A stretch of 64,000 nucleotides of DNA. It comes from Deltaproteobacteria bacterium (GTDB lineage: Bacteria; Myxococcota; JADLHZ01). The notes beneath the pieces were generated by a model. It ran no database searches, had not been told where the DNA came from, and saw only the letters and a program-made list of their open reading frames with translations. The DNA lies in NCBI GenBank assembly GCA_020848545.1, contig JADLHZ010000140.1:24814-88813 (forward strand). Reading direction: 5' to 3'. Position numbers and translations under genes: made by a program. Shown in pieces: positions 26,295 to 38,116 of this stretch. Numbering within the stretch: the first letter of the stretch is position 1; each line of letters begins with the position of its first letter.

Positions 26295-26665
26295 GGCCGC
26301 GGCTTTCGCTTGAAGTACCGATCGCTGTCGAGGAGTCCTAACATTTCGTCGCACAGGCTGGCGCTGTCTAGCTCGGCAGCGCCCACTTTGGCGACGATCA
26401 CATAATCATAGCCAGGGCGAAAGGGAACCCGCCCGCGCCGAAAGAGCTCGCGCACGCGACGTTTGAAGCGATTTCTGTCGTGAGACTTGCCGACTTTACG
26501 CGAGACGGCGAGCCCGAGCCGCGGATGATCGCGCTCGTTCGACCGAAACCACAGGATGAGGTGCGCTGACGCTCGCCGTTTGCCGCGCGTCTTGCAGTCG
26601 ACGAATTCTTGCGACTTGATCAGTCTAAGACGCTTCGCAAAGCGCTCTGTGCTCGCGGATTCCAC
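26291..26665 (-). CDS. rnpA: Ribonuclease P protein component
   Basis: Protein subunit of RNase P, which trims the 5' ends of tRNA precursors. 124 residues from GTG 26665 ([20 protein letters not shown]). The central RNA-binding signature [20 protein letters not shown] and the following RRVRELFRR are typical. The gene follows rpmH after 49 bases. The longer open frame upstream runs through rpmH in another frame and is not used. Confidence 0.94.
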   Translation of the reverse strand: MESASTERFAKRLRLIKSQEFVDCKTRGKRRASAHLILWFRSNERDHPRLGLAVSRKVGKSHDRNRFKRRVRELFRRGRVPFRPGYDYVIVAKVGAAELDSASLCDEMLGLLDSDRYFKRKPRP

Positions 26666-26714
26666 AACGAAAGTGACGCGGTCGCGCCCGGCCGCAGACG
26701 GACGAGAAAGCCGT

Positions 26715-26867
26715 CTACTTCTTGGCGACTTTGACCGTGAGCTTCTTCCTGCCCTTGGCCCGGCGCCGCGCGAGCACCTTGCGGCCACCCTTCGTGGCCA
26801 TGCGATTTCTGAAGCCGTGCGTCTTCTTGCGCCGGCGATTGCTCGGTTGATAGGTGCGCTTCGACAT
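26715..26867 (-). CDS. rpmH: Ribosomal protein bL34
   Basis: 50 residues: begins [19 protein letters not shown] and continues with [18 protein letters not shown], the canonical bL34 sequence. First gene of the rpmH-rnpA-yidD-yidC-jag operon, divergent from dnaA. Too short for common ORF cut-offs. Confidence 0.97.
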   Translation of the reverse strand: MSKRTYQPSNRRRKKTHGFRNRMATKGGRKVLARRRAKGRKKLTVKVAKK

Positions 26868-27306
26868 GTTTCGGTCCTCTCAAGATGCCTCCAAAGCAGC
26901 AGGCAAAGTGGACGCGGCCCGTATCCGATTCCGGCCGGGAGCGTCAAGGTGCCGGCGGCGGCGGCGGCGGGGCCAATCGACATCGACGCGTGACCATTTT
27001 GTCACTTAGCATTTGACTTGCTGCACACCCTTTGTTACGAGGCTCACCCCTTGCCGAACTCCGAATGACGATTCGGGGCGCGCTGCGGGCGAAGCCGGGC
27101 AACCGGTTCGAACACCTCCCAACAATTTGTAAGAAACGGCGGAGCGCACACTCATGGGCCTGTGGATAAGTCTGTGTACAGTTTGTGGTTTGCCCACGTA
27201 AGCAGCTGAATTCGAAGACGTTTTGCTCTGAGAAGTTTGTAACAGTTGTAGCGCAGTGGTGGCGACGTCGAACCGGCTTCGACGTTCTGAGGGAGCGGCT
27301 TTCAGC
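26868..27306. other. rpmH-dnaA intergenic region with a DnaA box
   Basis: About 440 bases between divergent rpmH and dnaA. A perfect consensus DnaA box TGTGGATAA lies at 27161-27169, close to further weak matches (TGTGTACAG at 27173). TTTGTAAC/TTTGTTAC-type words recur around 27033, 27126 and 27236. The box lies about 145 bases before the dnaA start, so it may serve dnaA autoregulation, or the first half of a bipartite origin. Confidence 0.7.
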
Positions 27307-28785
27307 ATGGCACCAGACGTGAGCGAGCAGGGGAGAGACCGGATGGGTGAGCAGGGCACGGACGGCGCGGGCGGACATCACAGCACGCCGGCAAAGCCAG
27401 CGGAGCCGCAGCGCGCGGGCCCTGAGGTCGACAGTTATTGGCGCGACATCCTGGCGCTGATCCGCACCCGGGTGAACGACTTCGTCTTCAACGCCTTCTT
27501 TCAGCCGCTGCGCCCGGTCGGCCTCGACGCCGAGCGGCTGCGTATGGAGATCCACGACCAGTTCACCCGCGACTGGATCGAAGATCACTACCGCTTCGTC
27601 ATTGAAGAGGCGCAGGGCGAGCTCGCGGTGCAAGTCCCGTGGGCGGCGCCGCGCAGCTTCACCTTGAGCGTCAACCCAGACCTCGTCGATCCGCGGCAGA
27701 ACAACGCCGCACCCGCGCACGAAGTCACCGTCCGTTCGGCGCCGCAGCCGACCGCCGAACGCAGGACGCTCAACGACAAGTACGCCTTCAACACCTTCGT
27801 CGTCGGCCCGTCGAACCAGTTCGCGTTCGCGGCGTCACGCGCGGTCGCGGACAAGCCGGCGCTCGCCTACAATCCTTTGTTCCTCTTCGGCGGCGTCGGT
27901 CTCGGCAAGACCCACCTCATCAACGCCATCGCTCAAAGCATCTTACAGTCGAACCCGAATTTTCGCGTCATCTACACCTCGAGCGAGCAGTTCATGAACG
28001 AGGTGATCAACGGCATCCGCTACGGCAAGATGGAAGAGTTCCACAACAAGTACCGCAAGAACTGTGACGTCCTCTTGATGGACGACATCCAGCTCATCGC
28101 CGGCAAAGACCGCACCCAGGAAGAGTTCTTCCACACCTTCAACACGCTGCACGAGCTGAAGAAGCAGATCGTCGTCTCGAGCGACAAGCTGCCGCACGAG
28201 ATCCCCGGCCTCGAAGAGCGCATGCGCACGCGTTTTCAGTGGGGGCTCATCGCCGACATTCAGCCGCCCGAGATCGAGACGCGCATCGCCATTCTGAAGA
28301 AGAAGGCGGAGGCCGAAAACGTCGACTTACCGGACGACGTGGCCATGTTCTTGGCCGAGAACATCAGGAGCAACGTGCGCGAGCTCGAGGGCGCGCTGAT
28401 CCGCGTCGTCGCGCACAGCTCGTTGACCGGCGCGCGCATCAGTATCGACTACGCCAAGCACGTGCTCGCGGAGCTGCTCGCGGGCCGGCGCCACCAGGTG
28501 ACCGTCGAATCGATTCAGAAGGCGGTGGCGGCGTTCTACAACGTCAAGATCGCCGACTTGAAGTCGCAGCGCCGGCACAAGATCGTCGCGCGGCCCCGGC
28601 AGGTCGCGATGTATCTCTGTCGAAAGCTCCTGAACGCGTCGTATCCCGAGCTCGGCGATCGCTTCGGCGGCAAGGATCACACGACGATTTTGTCGGCGTG
28701 CCGCAAGATGGAAGCGCTGTCGACCAAAGACAATCAACTGCGCACCGAGCTCTTGGAGCTGCAGCGCAAGATTCAGGATTCGTGA
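27307..28785 (+). CDS. dnaA: Chromosomal replication initiator DnaA
   Basis: Binds DnaA boxes and unwinds the origin. Domain I (YWRDILALIRTRVNDFVFNA), a short linker, the AAA+ domain with Walker A GGVGLGKTHLINAIA and Walker B DVLLMDDIQLIAGKDRTQEE, and domain IV ending FGGKDHTTILSACRKM are all present. Start choice: ATG 27307 has GAGGGA upstream; ATG 27343 (GGGGAG upstream) and GTG 27256 are alternatives. The N-terminal tail before domain I is Gly/Pro/Ala-rich. Confidence 0.97.
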   Translation: MAPDVSEQGRDRMGEQGTDGAGGHHSTPAKPAEPQRAGPEVDSYWRDILALIRTRVNDFVFNAFFQPLRPVGLDAERLRMEIHDQFTRDWIEDHYRFVIEEAQGELAVQVPWAAPRSFTLSVNPDLVDPRQNNAAPAHEVTVRSAPQPTAERRTLNDKYAFNTFVVGPSNQFAFAASRAVADKPALAYNPLFLFGGVGLGKTHLINAIAQSILQSNPNFRVIYTSSEQFMNEVINGIRYGKMEEFHNKYRKNCDVLLMDDIQLIAGKDRTQEEFFHTFNTLHELKKQIVVSSDKLPHEIPGLEERMRTRFQWGLIADIQPPEIETRIAILKKKAEAENVDLPDDVAMFLAENIRSNVRELEGALIRVVAHSSLTGARISIDYAKHVLAELLAGRRHQVTVESIQKAVAAFYNVKIADLKSQRRHKIVARPRQVAMYLCRKLLNASYPELGDRFGGKDHTTILSACRKMEALSTKDNQLRTELLELQRKIQDS

Positions 28786-29111
28786 GGTCTGGACGCCGCG
28801 ATCGGAGCATGCCAAGTGACGCGGAAAGTTTTTTAGGGATGCGTGTCGGAAGAAATGACTGTGGAGAAGGCTGTGAAGAAGGGTGGGGTAAGCGGTGACA
28901 AAGTGTGCGCAGGTCGCACCAGCTGTGCACCGCGCAAATTCATCCCGTGCGGCGCACACACCTTCACGCGGGAACTTTGTCGAACGAAAGCGAGAGGGTA
29001 GCGGGCTTATCCCCAGAAAAACGGCCGGCTAATACTACTATTTAGATCTTTATAAATACATAAGAAGAAGAGAAGGCAGCGCGCAGGCAACCGCAGAGCG
29101 AGGAGAGCAAA
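28786..29111. other. Replication origin region (oriC), dnaA-dnaN interval
   Basis: 326 bases with no gene. It contains DnaA-box-like words TGTGGAGAA (28860-28868), TGTGAAGAA (28872-28880) and TTATCCCCA (29007-29015), then a DnaA-trio and an AT-rich run at 29041-29071, very unlike the GC-rich surroundings. This layout is that of a bacterial unwinding region. The dnaN promoter should also lie here. Confidence 0.75.
29007..29043. promoter_or_regulatory. Basal origin unwinding system: DnaA box, GC spacer, DnaA-trio
   Basis: TTATCCCCA (29007-29015, one mismatch to TTATCCACA) is followed by a GC-rich spacer ACGGCCGG (29021-29028) and by CTAATACTACTATTT (29029-29043). The complementary strand then reads 3'-GAT TAT GAT GAT AAA, the repeating trinucleotide to which DnaA filaments bind. 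The AT-rich DUE follows at once. Order and orientation agree with the system described in Bacillus. Confidence 0.65.
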
Positions 29112-30224
29112 ATGAAATTCATCACGAGTGCAAACACCCTGGCAGACCACCTGTACCGCGTGCAGGGTGTCGCAAGCGCCAAGTCGACCATGCCGGCGCT
29201 CTCGCACGTGTTGCTCCGCGCGGACGGGCAGCAGCTCAAGCTCAGCGCCACCGACCTCGACCTCGCGATCGAAGATTTCGTGCCGGTGAAGGTGGAGCAA
29301 GCAGGCAGCGTGGCGCTTCCGGCGAAGAGCCTGTTCGAAGTCGTGAAGACCTTGCCGCCGGGCGACGTGTCGCTGACGCTCGTCGACAACCAGCGCGTCG
29401 AGATCAAAGCGCCGAAGGCCACGTTCAAGCTCGTCGGCGTGTCGGCCGGTGAGTTCCCCGCGATCCCGCAAGTGCCGGACACCCAGAGCATCGAGCTGCC
29501 GGCGCGTGAGATCGCCCGGATGATCGACGGCACGATCTTCTGCGTCTCGACCGACGACGCCCGCTACAACCTCACGGGCGTGTACTGGGAGGCGCTGCAA
29601 GGCGGCAAGGGCCTGCGCTTCGTCGCCACCGATGGCCATCGCTTGGCGCTGATGGAGCGCGCGTTCGACCAGCACGTGACGATGAAGCCGGTCATCGTAC
29701 CGAAGAAGGCGCTCATCGAGCTGAAGCGCTTGCTTGGCGCGACGCCGGCCGAAGAACAACGCGTGCGCTGCGCGTTCAGCGACAACCATGTGGTGTTCGG
29801 CGTCGGCGACGTCAAGTTGAGCTCGCGGCTCATCGAGGGCCAATTCCCGGACTACGAGCAGGTCATCCCGAAGAGCGCGCCGAACGTCGTGAAGGCGTCA
29901 CGCGCAGAGCTCTCGGATGCGTTGAAGCGGGTGTCGATCATGTCGCCGGACAAGTCGTTCGGCATCCGCCTCCACGTCGAGAACGACCGCGTGCGCGTCG
30001 AGAGCCAGAACCCGCTGCTCGGCGAAGCGTCGCAAGAGATCGATGTCGAGTACCAAGGGCCGGCGATCACCATCGGCTTCAACGCGCACTACTTGCTCGA
30101 GGTGCTCTCGCAGATCAGCGAAGGCGGCGTGCGCATCGAGCTCGCCGATCACATTTCGCCCGCGCTCGTGCGGCCGATTGAGTCGCGCGACCTGCTCGGC
30201 GTCGTCATGCCGATGCGTGTGTAG
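29112..30224 (+). CDS. dnaN: DNA polymerase III beta subunit (sliding clamp)
   Basis: Ring-shaped processivity clamp of the replicase. 370 residues with the threefold domain pattern: MKFITSANTLADHLYRVQGV at the start, GVYWEALQGGKGLRFVATDG in the middle, and the conserved end VRPIESRDLLGVVMPMRV. Follows the origin; recF begins 90 bases downstream. Confidence 0.97.
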   Translation: MKFITSANTLADHLYRVQGVASAKSTMPALSHVLLRADGQQLKLSATDLDLAIEDFVPVKVEQAGSVALPAKSLFEVVKTLPPGDVSLTLVDNQRVEIKAPKATFKLVGVSAGEFPAIPQVPDTQSIELPAREIARMIDGTIFCVSTDDARYNLTGVYWEALQGGKGLRFVATDGHRLALMERAFDQHVTMKPVIVPKKALIELKRLLGATPAEEQRVRCAFSDNHVVFGVGDVKLSSRLIEGQFPDYEQVIPKSAPNVVKASRAELSDALKRVSIMSPDKSFGIRLHVENDRVRVESQNPLLGEASQEIDVEYQGPAITIGFNAHYLLEVLSQISEGGVRIELADHISPALVRPIESRDLLGVVMPMRV

Positions 30225-30313
30225 GACCTGGGACCTGTCAGAAAATCGACGGCGGCCTTTGCTTCTTCAGAAACCGTCGTGAACGGTTCGTCATAAGGTC
30301 CCTGGTCCTTGCC

Positions 30314-31408
30314 ATGTTGGTTCGAACGCTCCGCGCCGAGAAATTCCGTAACCTCCAGCGCGTCTCCCTCTCGTTCTCTGCCCGCGTCAACGTGTTGCTC
30401 GGCCCAAACGGCCAGGGCAAGACGAACCTCTTGGAGGCGCTCTACCTCATCGCCGGCTTTCGCTCGTTTCGCGGCGCCAAGACGCGTGAGCTCATCGCGC
30501 AGGACGGCGAGGCGGCGCGGCTCGTGGCCGAGGTGGAAGCGGACGGCGTCGAGCGCGCGGTCGAGCTCACGCTGAGGCCGAAGGGCAAGGCCTACCTTGT
30601 CGACGGAAAGGCGCCGGGCTCGCTCGCCGACTGGGTCGGGCGGCTCGTAATGGTCACCTTCTCGCCGGACGACTTGTTCTTGGTGAAAGGGGAGCCAGAC
30701 ATCCGTCGGCGTTGGCTCGATCGGGTGATCTTCCTGCTCGACCCGGAGCACCTGCGCTTCGTCATGCAATACACGAAGGCCTTGAAGACGCGAAACGCGC
30801 TGTTGAAAGACGGCATGTTCGGGCGCGACATGCTGCTGCTCGACGCGTTCGATGCGACGCTCGCCAAGTGCGGTGCGAAGGTGCGCGCCGCGCGGGCGCG
30901 GTGGATCGCCGAGCTCTCGCTGCTCGTCGATCGCGAGCTCTCGGCGCTGACCGGCGGCGTGCATCATGCGAAGCTCGCGGACGACAGCGAAGTCGGCGCC
31001 GCGGATGAGGCCGCGTACCTCGCGACGCTCGTGCAACGCCGAGAAGACGACGTGAAGCGGAGGCTGACGAGCTGGGGCGTGCACCACGACGACCTCGAAG
31101 TGACGATCTCCGAGCGCGTCGCGCGCCGCTTCGCGAGTCAGGGGGAGCAACGGGCGCTCACCTTGGCGATGAAGCTCGCCGAGACCGAGCTCGTGCGCGA
31201 GCGGCGAAAAGTCGCGCCGGTTTTGCTCTTGGACGACGTCACCGGAGAGCTCGACGCTGTGCGCAATCAGTTCCTTTTTCGCGAGCTCGAGCGGCACGAA
31301 GGTCAAGTTTTCGTGGCCTGCACCGAGCTGCCAGCGCGGCTCGCGGAGGCGGGCTTTTCCGGCACGATCTTTGACGTCGACGCTGGCGAAATTCGCGAGC
31401 GAAAATAA
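30314..31408 (+). CDS. recF: DNA replication and repair protein RecF
   Basis: SMC-like ATPase that loads RecA at gaps. The N-terminus MLVRTLRAEKFRNLQRV leads to Walker A GPNGQGKTNLLEAL; SLTLAMKLAE-like signature text is present as ALTLAMKLAETELVR, and Walker B is VLLLDDVTGELD. 364 residues fits the family. Sits in the usual place between dnaN and gyrB. The 90 bases before it show no further gene. Confidence 0.95.
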   Translation: MLVRTLRAEKFRNLQRVSLSFSARVNVLLGPNGQGKTNLLEALYLIAGFRSFRGAKTRELIAQDGEAARLVAEVEADGVERAVELTLRPKGKAYLVDGKAPGSLADWVGRLVMVTFSPDDLFLVKGEPDIRRRWLDRVIFLLDPEHLRFVMQYTKALKTRNALLKDGMFGRDMLLLDAFDATLAKCGAKVRAARARWIAELSLLVDRELSALTGGVHHAKLADDSEVGAADEAAYLATLVQRREDDVKRRLTSWGVHHDDLEVTISERVARRFASQGEQRALTLAMKLAETELVRERRKVAPVLLLDDVTGELDAVRNQFLFRELERHEGQVFVACTELPARLAEAGFSGTIFDVDAGEIRERK

Positions 31409-31451
31409 GGGTTTACAAATCGTCACGGGCGGCCGCTTCCCTTGCAATTAA

Positions 31452-33989
<2,538 letters not shown>

Positions 33990-34026
33990 CGGCGCCCAGC
34001 GCTCGGCCGTGTCATGATCGTCCGCC

Positions 34027-35247
34027 ATGGTGCGAACGATCGGCCCCGCGCTCCTTCTGCTCACAACGGCCTGCGCGAGCTCGATGGCGCGGGAACAACA
34101 AGTCGCGGCCGCGGCGCCGGTGCTCGTGGAGCTGCGCGCGAATAAGCTGACCGAGGCGGCGAAGGCGGCCGAGGACGTGCTGCGGGGCGATGCGAGCAAT
34201 CCGCAGGCGCGCATCGTGCGGGCGCTCGCTCGCTACATCGCGGAAGCGCAGCAGCTCTTCGACGACGTGCGCGCGGCGGGCGTGTCGGTGCTGCTCGCCG
34301 GCGGGCGCGTCAACGATCGGTATCTGCGCCAGGCGCTCGAGCGCGCAGAGGCGACCTTCGCAGGGATCGATCGCGACCTCGGGGTGGCCGCGGCGGCTCC
34401 GTGGGTGGAGCTCGCGCTGTGCGTCGCGTGCATCGAAGGCGACTGGAATCGCAACGGCGAGATCGACGAGCGCGACAAGCAGTACTTGGAGATCGAGCGC
34501 GCGGCCGACGGCGCGCCCTTCGACGCGGGCGATCCGCGGCGCCGGCCGACCTTTCGCTTCGACGTTGGCGACGTGCACTGGGCGCGGGCGATGATCGCGT
34601 TTCAACGGGCGATCCTCTCGGCGGTGCTGGCGTACAAGCTCGACGCGATTTCGCCCGGCTTCCTCCCTCGCCTGCGCGGACCCGGCCGCGCTGAGCCACC
34701 GCACTTTTTGGTTCCGCTCCACGACAAGGCGTGGGTCACGCGGACCAAGGAGCGCATCTTGGAGGGGCTCGATCACAGCGACGCGGCGCGGGCGGCGTAT
34801 CTGAAGGAGATCGACGACGATCGCGAGTGGGTGCCGAGCCCGCGCCAAAAGGATCACCCGCTGCCGTTGCCGGTCGACGACGCGCTCTACGCGACGTGGG
34901 CCGGCGTGGTGTCCGACCTCAGGAAGCTCGTGCGCGGCGAGGAGGGCATCGCGCTCGAAGACGTGGCGTCGCTCTCGGACGCACGCGTGCGCTTGAGCGG
35001 CTTTCTCGATCTGAGCGCCTGGTTCTCGGCGCCGAAAGATCTCGACCTCGATCTCGCCGAGCTGCGCGCGCGCGTCGAGGCGAAGGACGACGGCAGCAAG
35101 CTCGCCGCGTGGTTCTTCGGCGGCGCGCTGAAGGCGACGATGAAGAAATCGGCGCTGCCCGAGCGGCTGCGGCGCATGCAGAGCGAGGTCAAGCGCGGCG
35201 AAGAGACCTTCGCCAAGAAACTGCGCTACTTGTTTTGGATCAACTGA
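34027..35247 (+). CDS. Putative outer-membrane lipoprotein
   Basis: 406 residues. The signal MVRTIGPALLLLTTACASS has a good lipobox before the cysteine. The body is helical and Ala-rich with repeat-like units (LRANKLTEAAKAAEDVL; YLRQALERAEATFAGID), suggesting TPR-type packing, and an EF-hand-like NRNGEIDERDKQYL at about residue 140. No family recognised. It is transcribed alone after gyrB and ends 3 bases from the convergent Cys-rich gene. Confidence 0.6.
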   Translation: MVRTIGPALLLLTTACASSMAREQQVAAAAPVLVELRANKLTEAAKAAEDVLRGDASNPQARIVRALARYIAEAQQLFDDVRAAGVSVLLAGGRVNDRYLRQALERAEATFAGIDRDLGVAAAAPWVELALCVACIEGDWNRNGEIDERDKQYLEIERAADGAPFDAGDPRRRPTFRFDVGDVHWARAMIAFQRAILSAVLAYKLDAISPGFLPRLRGPGRAEPPHFLVPLHDKAWVTRTKERILEGLDHSDAARAAYLKEIDDDREWVPSPRQKDHPLPLPVDDALYATWAGVVSDLRKLVRGEEGIALEDVASLSDARVRLSGFLDLSAWFSAPKDLDLDLAELRARVEAKDDGSKLAAWFFGGALKATMKKSALPERLRRMQSEVKRGEETFAKKLRYLFWIN

Positions 35248-35250
35248 GAA

Positions 35251-37923
35251 TCAGGGAACCACGCACACCGGCATCAGGAGCAGCGTGCTCGTCGAGTCGC
35301 CTGGGAAGACGTTGCGCTCGACCAGCTGGCAGACCTCGCCGGCTTCGCAGACTTGCGAGCGGCCGCAGAGGTCGGTGCAGGTGTCGTTGACGCAGACCTC
35401 GGAGATGCACTCGGTGTCGTCGATGCACTGCTCGCCGCGCACCAACGAGTGGTCGAAGAGGAAGGTGTCTGCCGGCGGCACTGGCGACGCGCACACGCGT
35501 GACCACGACGCGCCGGTGAAGCCGTCACGATAGGTCGGGTTGCCGGCTTGGTTGTAGCCGGGCGCCGCGGGCAGATAGGCGCAGACGACCGTGTCGTCGT
35601 AGTCCGGCGCGCAGTCCGACTGTTCGTTACAGTGCTTGGCGCAGCGGCCGGCGCAGAACTGGAGCGCCGTGTCGGCGCAGCCGTTGATGTCTTGGCACAG
35701 GCGGTTCGTGACCGACTCCGGCGCGAAGCAGCTGCCGTCCCAGCACTGGTCGTTGCCCGAGCAGTCGGCGTCCGTGTCGCAGGCCTCTTCGCGATCGGTC
35801 GAGCGGTAGCAGCGGCCGAGCACCTCGGCGGCCCCCCCGGTCGCGGCTTTGTAGCCGACGCAGAGGTCCGAGTCGGACGTGGTGCAGTCATCGTCCGTCC
35901 GACACGTGCGGATGGGCGTGCGTTGCACGTGGTGCGCGATGCACGAGCCGGCGCAGAAGTTTTCGCGGCACTGCGCGGCCGAGTTGCAGAAGTCGCCGGG
36001 CTGACGCGCCGTCGTGCCGCGGGCGAAGCAAGTCTTCAGGCCGGAGCCGATGTACTGGTTCTCGATCGACACGAGCACTTCGTTACAGGTGTACGTGGTG
36101 CCGGCGGTGAGGCCCGGCGAGCAGTCGGCGTTCGTGCCGCAGCCGGCGGCGCAGACCGATTGCGAGCCGCCGCCCGTGGTCGTGACGGTGGTGCGGAAGC
36201 CGAATTGGCACTGCGCCGAGACACTTTCGACGGTGCCGGCGGCCTTCGTGTAGACGCCGGTGACGCCGCTGATGCCCGTCGCGCCGAAGGCGCCTTGCAC
36301 GTCGACGGCGTGAACGCAGAAGCCGATGCCGTCGACGTTCGATCCGGAGAAGCCGCTGACGCAGCGGAAGCCTTGGTTCGCCTTGAGCAACGGCAACGGG
36401 CCGCGGCCGCCGGCCAGGGTCAACGCCGGGTCCGGCGTGGTCGGGCAGTCGTTGTTCGGCGAGGCCGCCGACGTCGCCGTGCGCGCGCAGATCGAGGTGC
36501 AGATGGGCGACGCGAGGCCAAGGTCCAAGCACTGGCCGCTCTCGCAGTCTTCGTTGCCCTGGCATGGCGCGCCGAGCTTGTGGCTCGGGGCCACCGGCGC
36601 GATGCAGTGCTTGGTCGTGTTGTCGCAGGTCAGCGCCATGTTCGGGCTGCTCGCGCAATCGGCCGGGCCGGCGCAATCTTGGCACTTCGCTGGCGCGCCC
36701 TTGCACGCTTGGCCGGTGTAGACGCCGTTCGCGACGCAGTCGGTGTTGTCGTGGCACGCGACTGGCGTCTCACAGACGTGCGTCGCCGGATTGCAGGTTT
36801 GCGTCGCGCGGCACTGGCTCGTCGTTTGGCAGGTGGCTTGGCACGTGCCGGCGACGCAAGCGTCGGTCGCGCCCGAGCAGTTGGCCGCCGAGGTGCCGCA
36901 GCCGGCCGTCGTGTTCTTCTTGCAGATGTTTCCTTGGTTCGGGTCGACGGTGCAGGTGAAGCCGGCGCCGCAGTCGGTCGGCGAGGTCGTGCGGCAGGGG
37001 CTGCACGTCGGGCCGTTCGCATTGCCGAGGTCGCACCACTGCGTGGCGTCGGCGATCATGAAGGTCGGCACCGGGCAATCGCTGTTCTTCGCGCAGTTGC
37101 CGGGGTTGATCGGTTGGTCGGGGACGCACTCGCCCTTGGTCGGCGAGGCGGCCATATTGTCGCACTTGAAGTCGTCCGGGCACTCGAACATGTCGGCGAT
37201 GGCCGCGGGATCGTCGCAGCCGACGCACGCCGGTGGCATGAGCGCCGCGTCGCAGAAGGGCGCTTGCATCGTCGGGCAGCCGGCCATCGTGCAATCTTGC
37301 GTGGTGCCGCCTTCGCACTTGTTCGCGCGGCACGACGCCGTCTGCGGGTTCGGGCAATCGCTACGGTTCATGCATTCGACGCACTTGCCGGTCTTCGGGT
37401 TGCAGAGCGCGCGGCCTTCGGCGACGGCGTCAGGGTCTTCGGCGCAGTTATCGTTGGTCGTGCAGCCGGTCTCTTCGTCGGCCTTGATGCAGGTGTACGT
37501 CTCGTCGACGTCGCAGATGGTGCCTTCTTCGGCGGCGCAGTGCTTGGTGTTCAAGCAGTCGACGCAGGTGTTGTCTTCGCCGTCTTGGATCAAGCAGTGC
37601 TGCTCGCCGCAGTCGTCGTCGCTCTTGCACGGCGGCTTGGCGCCGAAGATGCACTTGGCGCTCGGGACGTCGCAGTAATAGTGCGCGCTCGGGCAGTCTT
37701 TGTCGGTGTGGCAGCCGATGTCTTGGCAGAGCGGGCTCGACGCGTTCGCGTCGTCGGCGCAGTTCACCTGCGTCAAGCAGCGGTTCTGCGCGCAAAAGCC
37801 GCTCGCGCAGTCGGCGTTGGTGTTGCACTTCTGATTTTCTTTGGCCTTCGCGGGCGTGGGCGGGGTGCACGCACCGAAGCAGAGGGCGGCAGAGACGGCG
37901 GCAAGTAGCGCAATTCGCATCAT
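35251..37923 (-). CDS. Large cysteine-rich lipoprotein (Dickkopf-like repeats)
   Basis: 890 residues. The signal MMRIALLAAVSAALCFGAC has a lipobox, and about one residue in ten is cysteine throughout. Repeated units have the form C-x5-DC-x-n-C-x5-C (QKCNTNADCASGFCAQNRC, SDCPNPQTASCRANKC, SACQGNEDC-like). This is the Cys-rich extracellular style common in myxobacterial genomes, stabilised by disulfides; ligands unknown. Start by ATG 37923 or 37920. The codons further up to 38313 overlap the mnmE region and are not used. Confidence 0.75.
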   Translation of the reverse strand: MMRIALLAAVSAALCFGACTPPTPAKAKENQKCNTNADCASGFCAQNRCLTQVNCADDANASSPLCQDIGCHTDKDCPSAHYYCDVPSAKCIFGAKPPCKSDDDCGEQHCLIQDGEDNTCVDCLNTKHCAAEEGTICDVDETYTCIKADEETGCTTNDNCAEDPDAVAEGRALCNPKTGKCVECMNRSDCPNPQTASCRANKCEGGTTQDCTMAGCPTMQAPFCDAALMPPACVGCDDPAAIADMFECPDDFKCDNMAASPTKGECVPDQPINPGNCAKNSDCPVPTFMIADATQWCDLGNANGPTCSPCRTTSPTDCGAGFTCTVDPNQGNICKKNTTAGCGTSAANCSGATDACVAGTCQATCQTTSQCRATQTCNPATHVCETPVACHDNTDCVANGVYTGQACKGAPAKCQDCAGPADCASSPNMALTCDNTTKHCIAPVAPSHKLGAPCQGNEDCESGQCLDLGLASPICTSICARTATSAASPNNDCPTTPDPALTLAGGRGPLPLLKANQGFRCVSGFSGSNVDGIGFCVHAVDVQGAFGATGISGVTGVYTKAAGTVESVSAQCQFGFRTTVTTTGGGSQSVCAAGCGTNADCSPGLTAGTTYTCNEVLVSIENQYIGSGLKTCFARGTTARQPGDFCNSAAQCRENFCAGSCIAHHVQRTPIRTCRTDDDCTTSDSDLCVGYKAATGGAAEVLGRCYRSTDREEACDTDADCSGNDQCWDGSCFAPESVTNRLCQDINGCADTALQFCAGRCAKHCNEQSDCAPDYDDTVVCAYLPAAPGYNQAGNPTYRDGFTGASWSRVCASPVPPADTFLFDHSLVRGEQCIDDTECISEVCVNDTCTDLCGRSQVCEAGEVCQLVERNVFPGDSTSTLLLMPVCVVP

Positions 37924-38116
37924 TGAATTCACCCAGGCGCAGCAAGGTCCAGGGCCGCGCGAGCCGCGACGCGTAGTGTCACCCGTGTGGGCTGTCAAGA
38001 TTACGCCGGCGACTTTTCCTCGCAGCCCGCGCGCGTGCGTTGGGATGTAGGCGACGTCTAGATCCGCTTTTTCGTTGCCACCCGAGCGCGAGTCGGGGCA
38101 AACAGCGGAACTTTTT

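Noticed and set aside
27100..27130. tRNA T-arm like text GGTTCGAAC
   Set aside because: The flanking bases cannot form the T-stem or acceptor stem; no anticodon arm upstream.
35548..37908. 786-codon plus-strand ORF
   Set aside because: Antisense to the Cys-rich lipoprotein; Arg/Ala/Val-rich composition, no motif, result of GC-rich codon bias.
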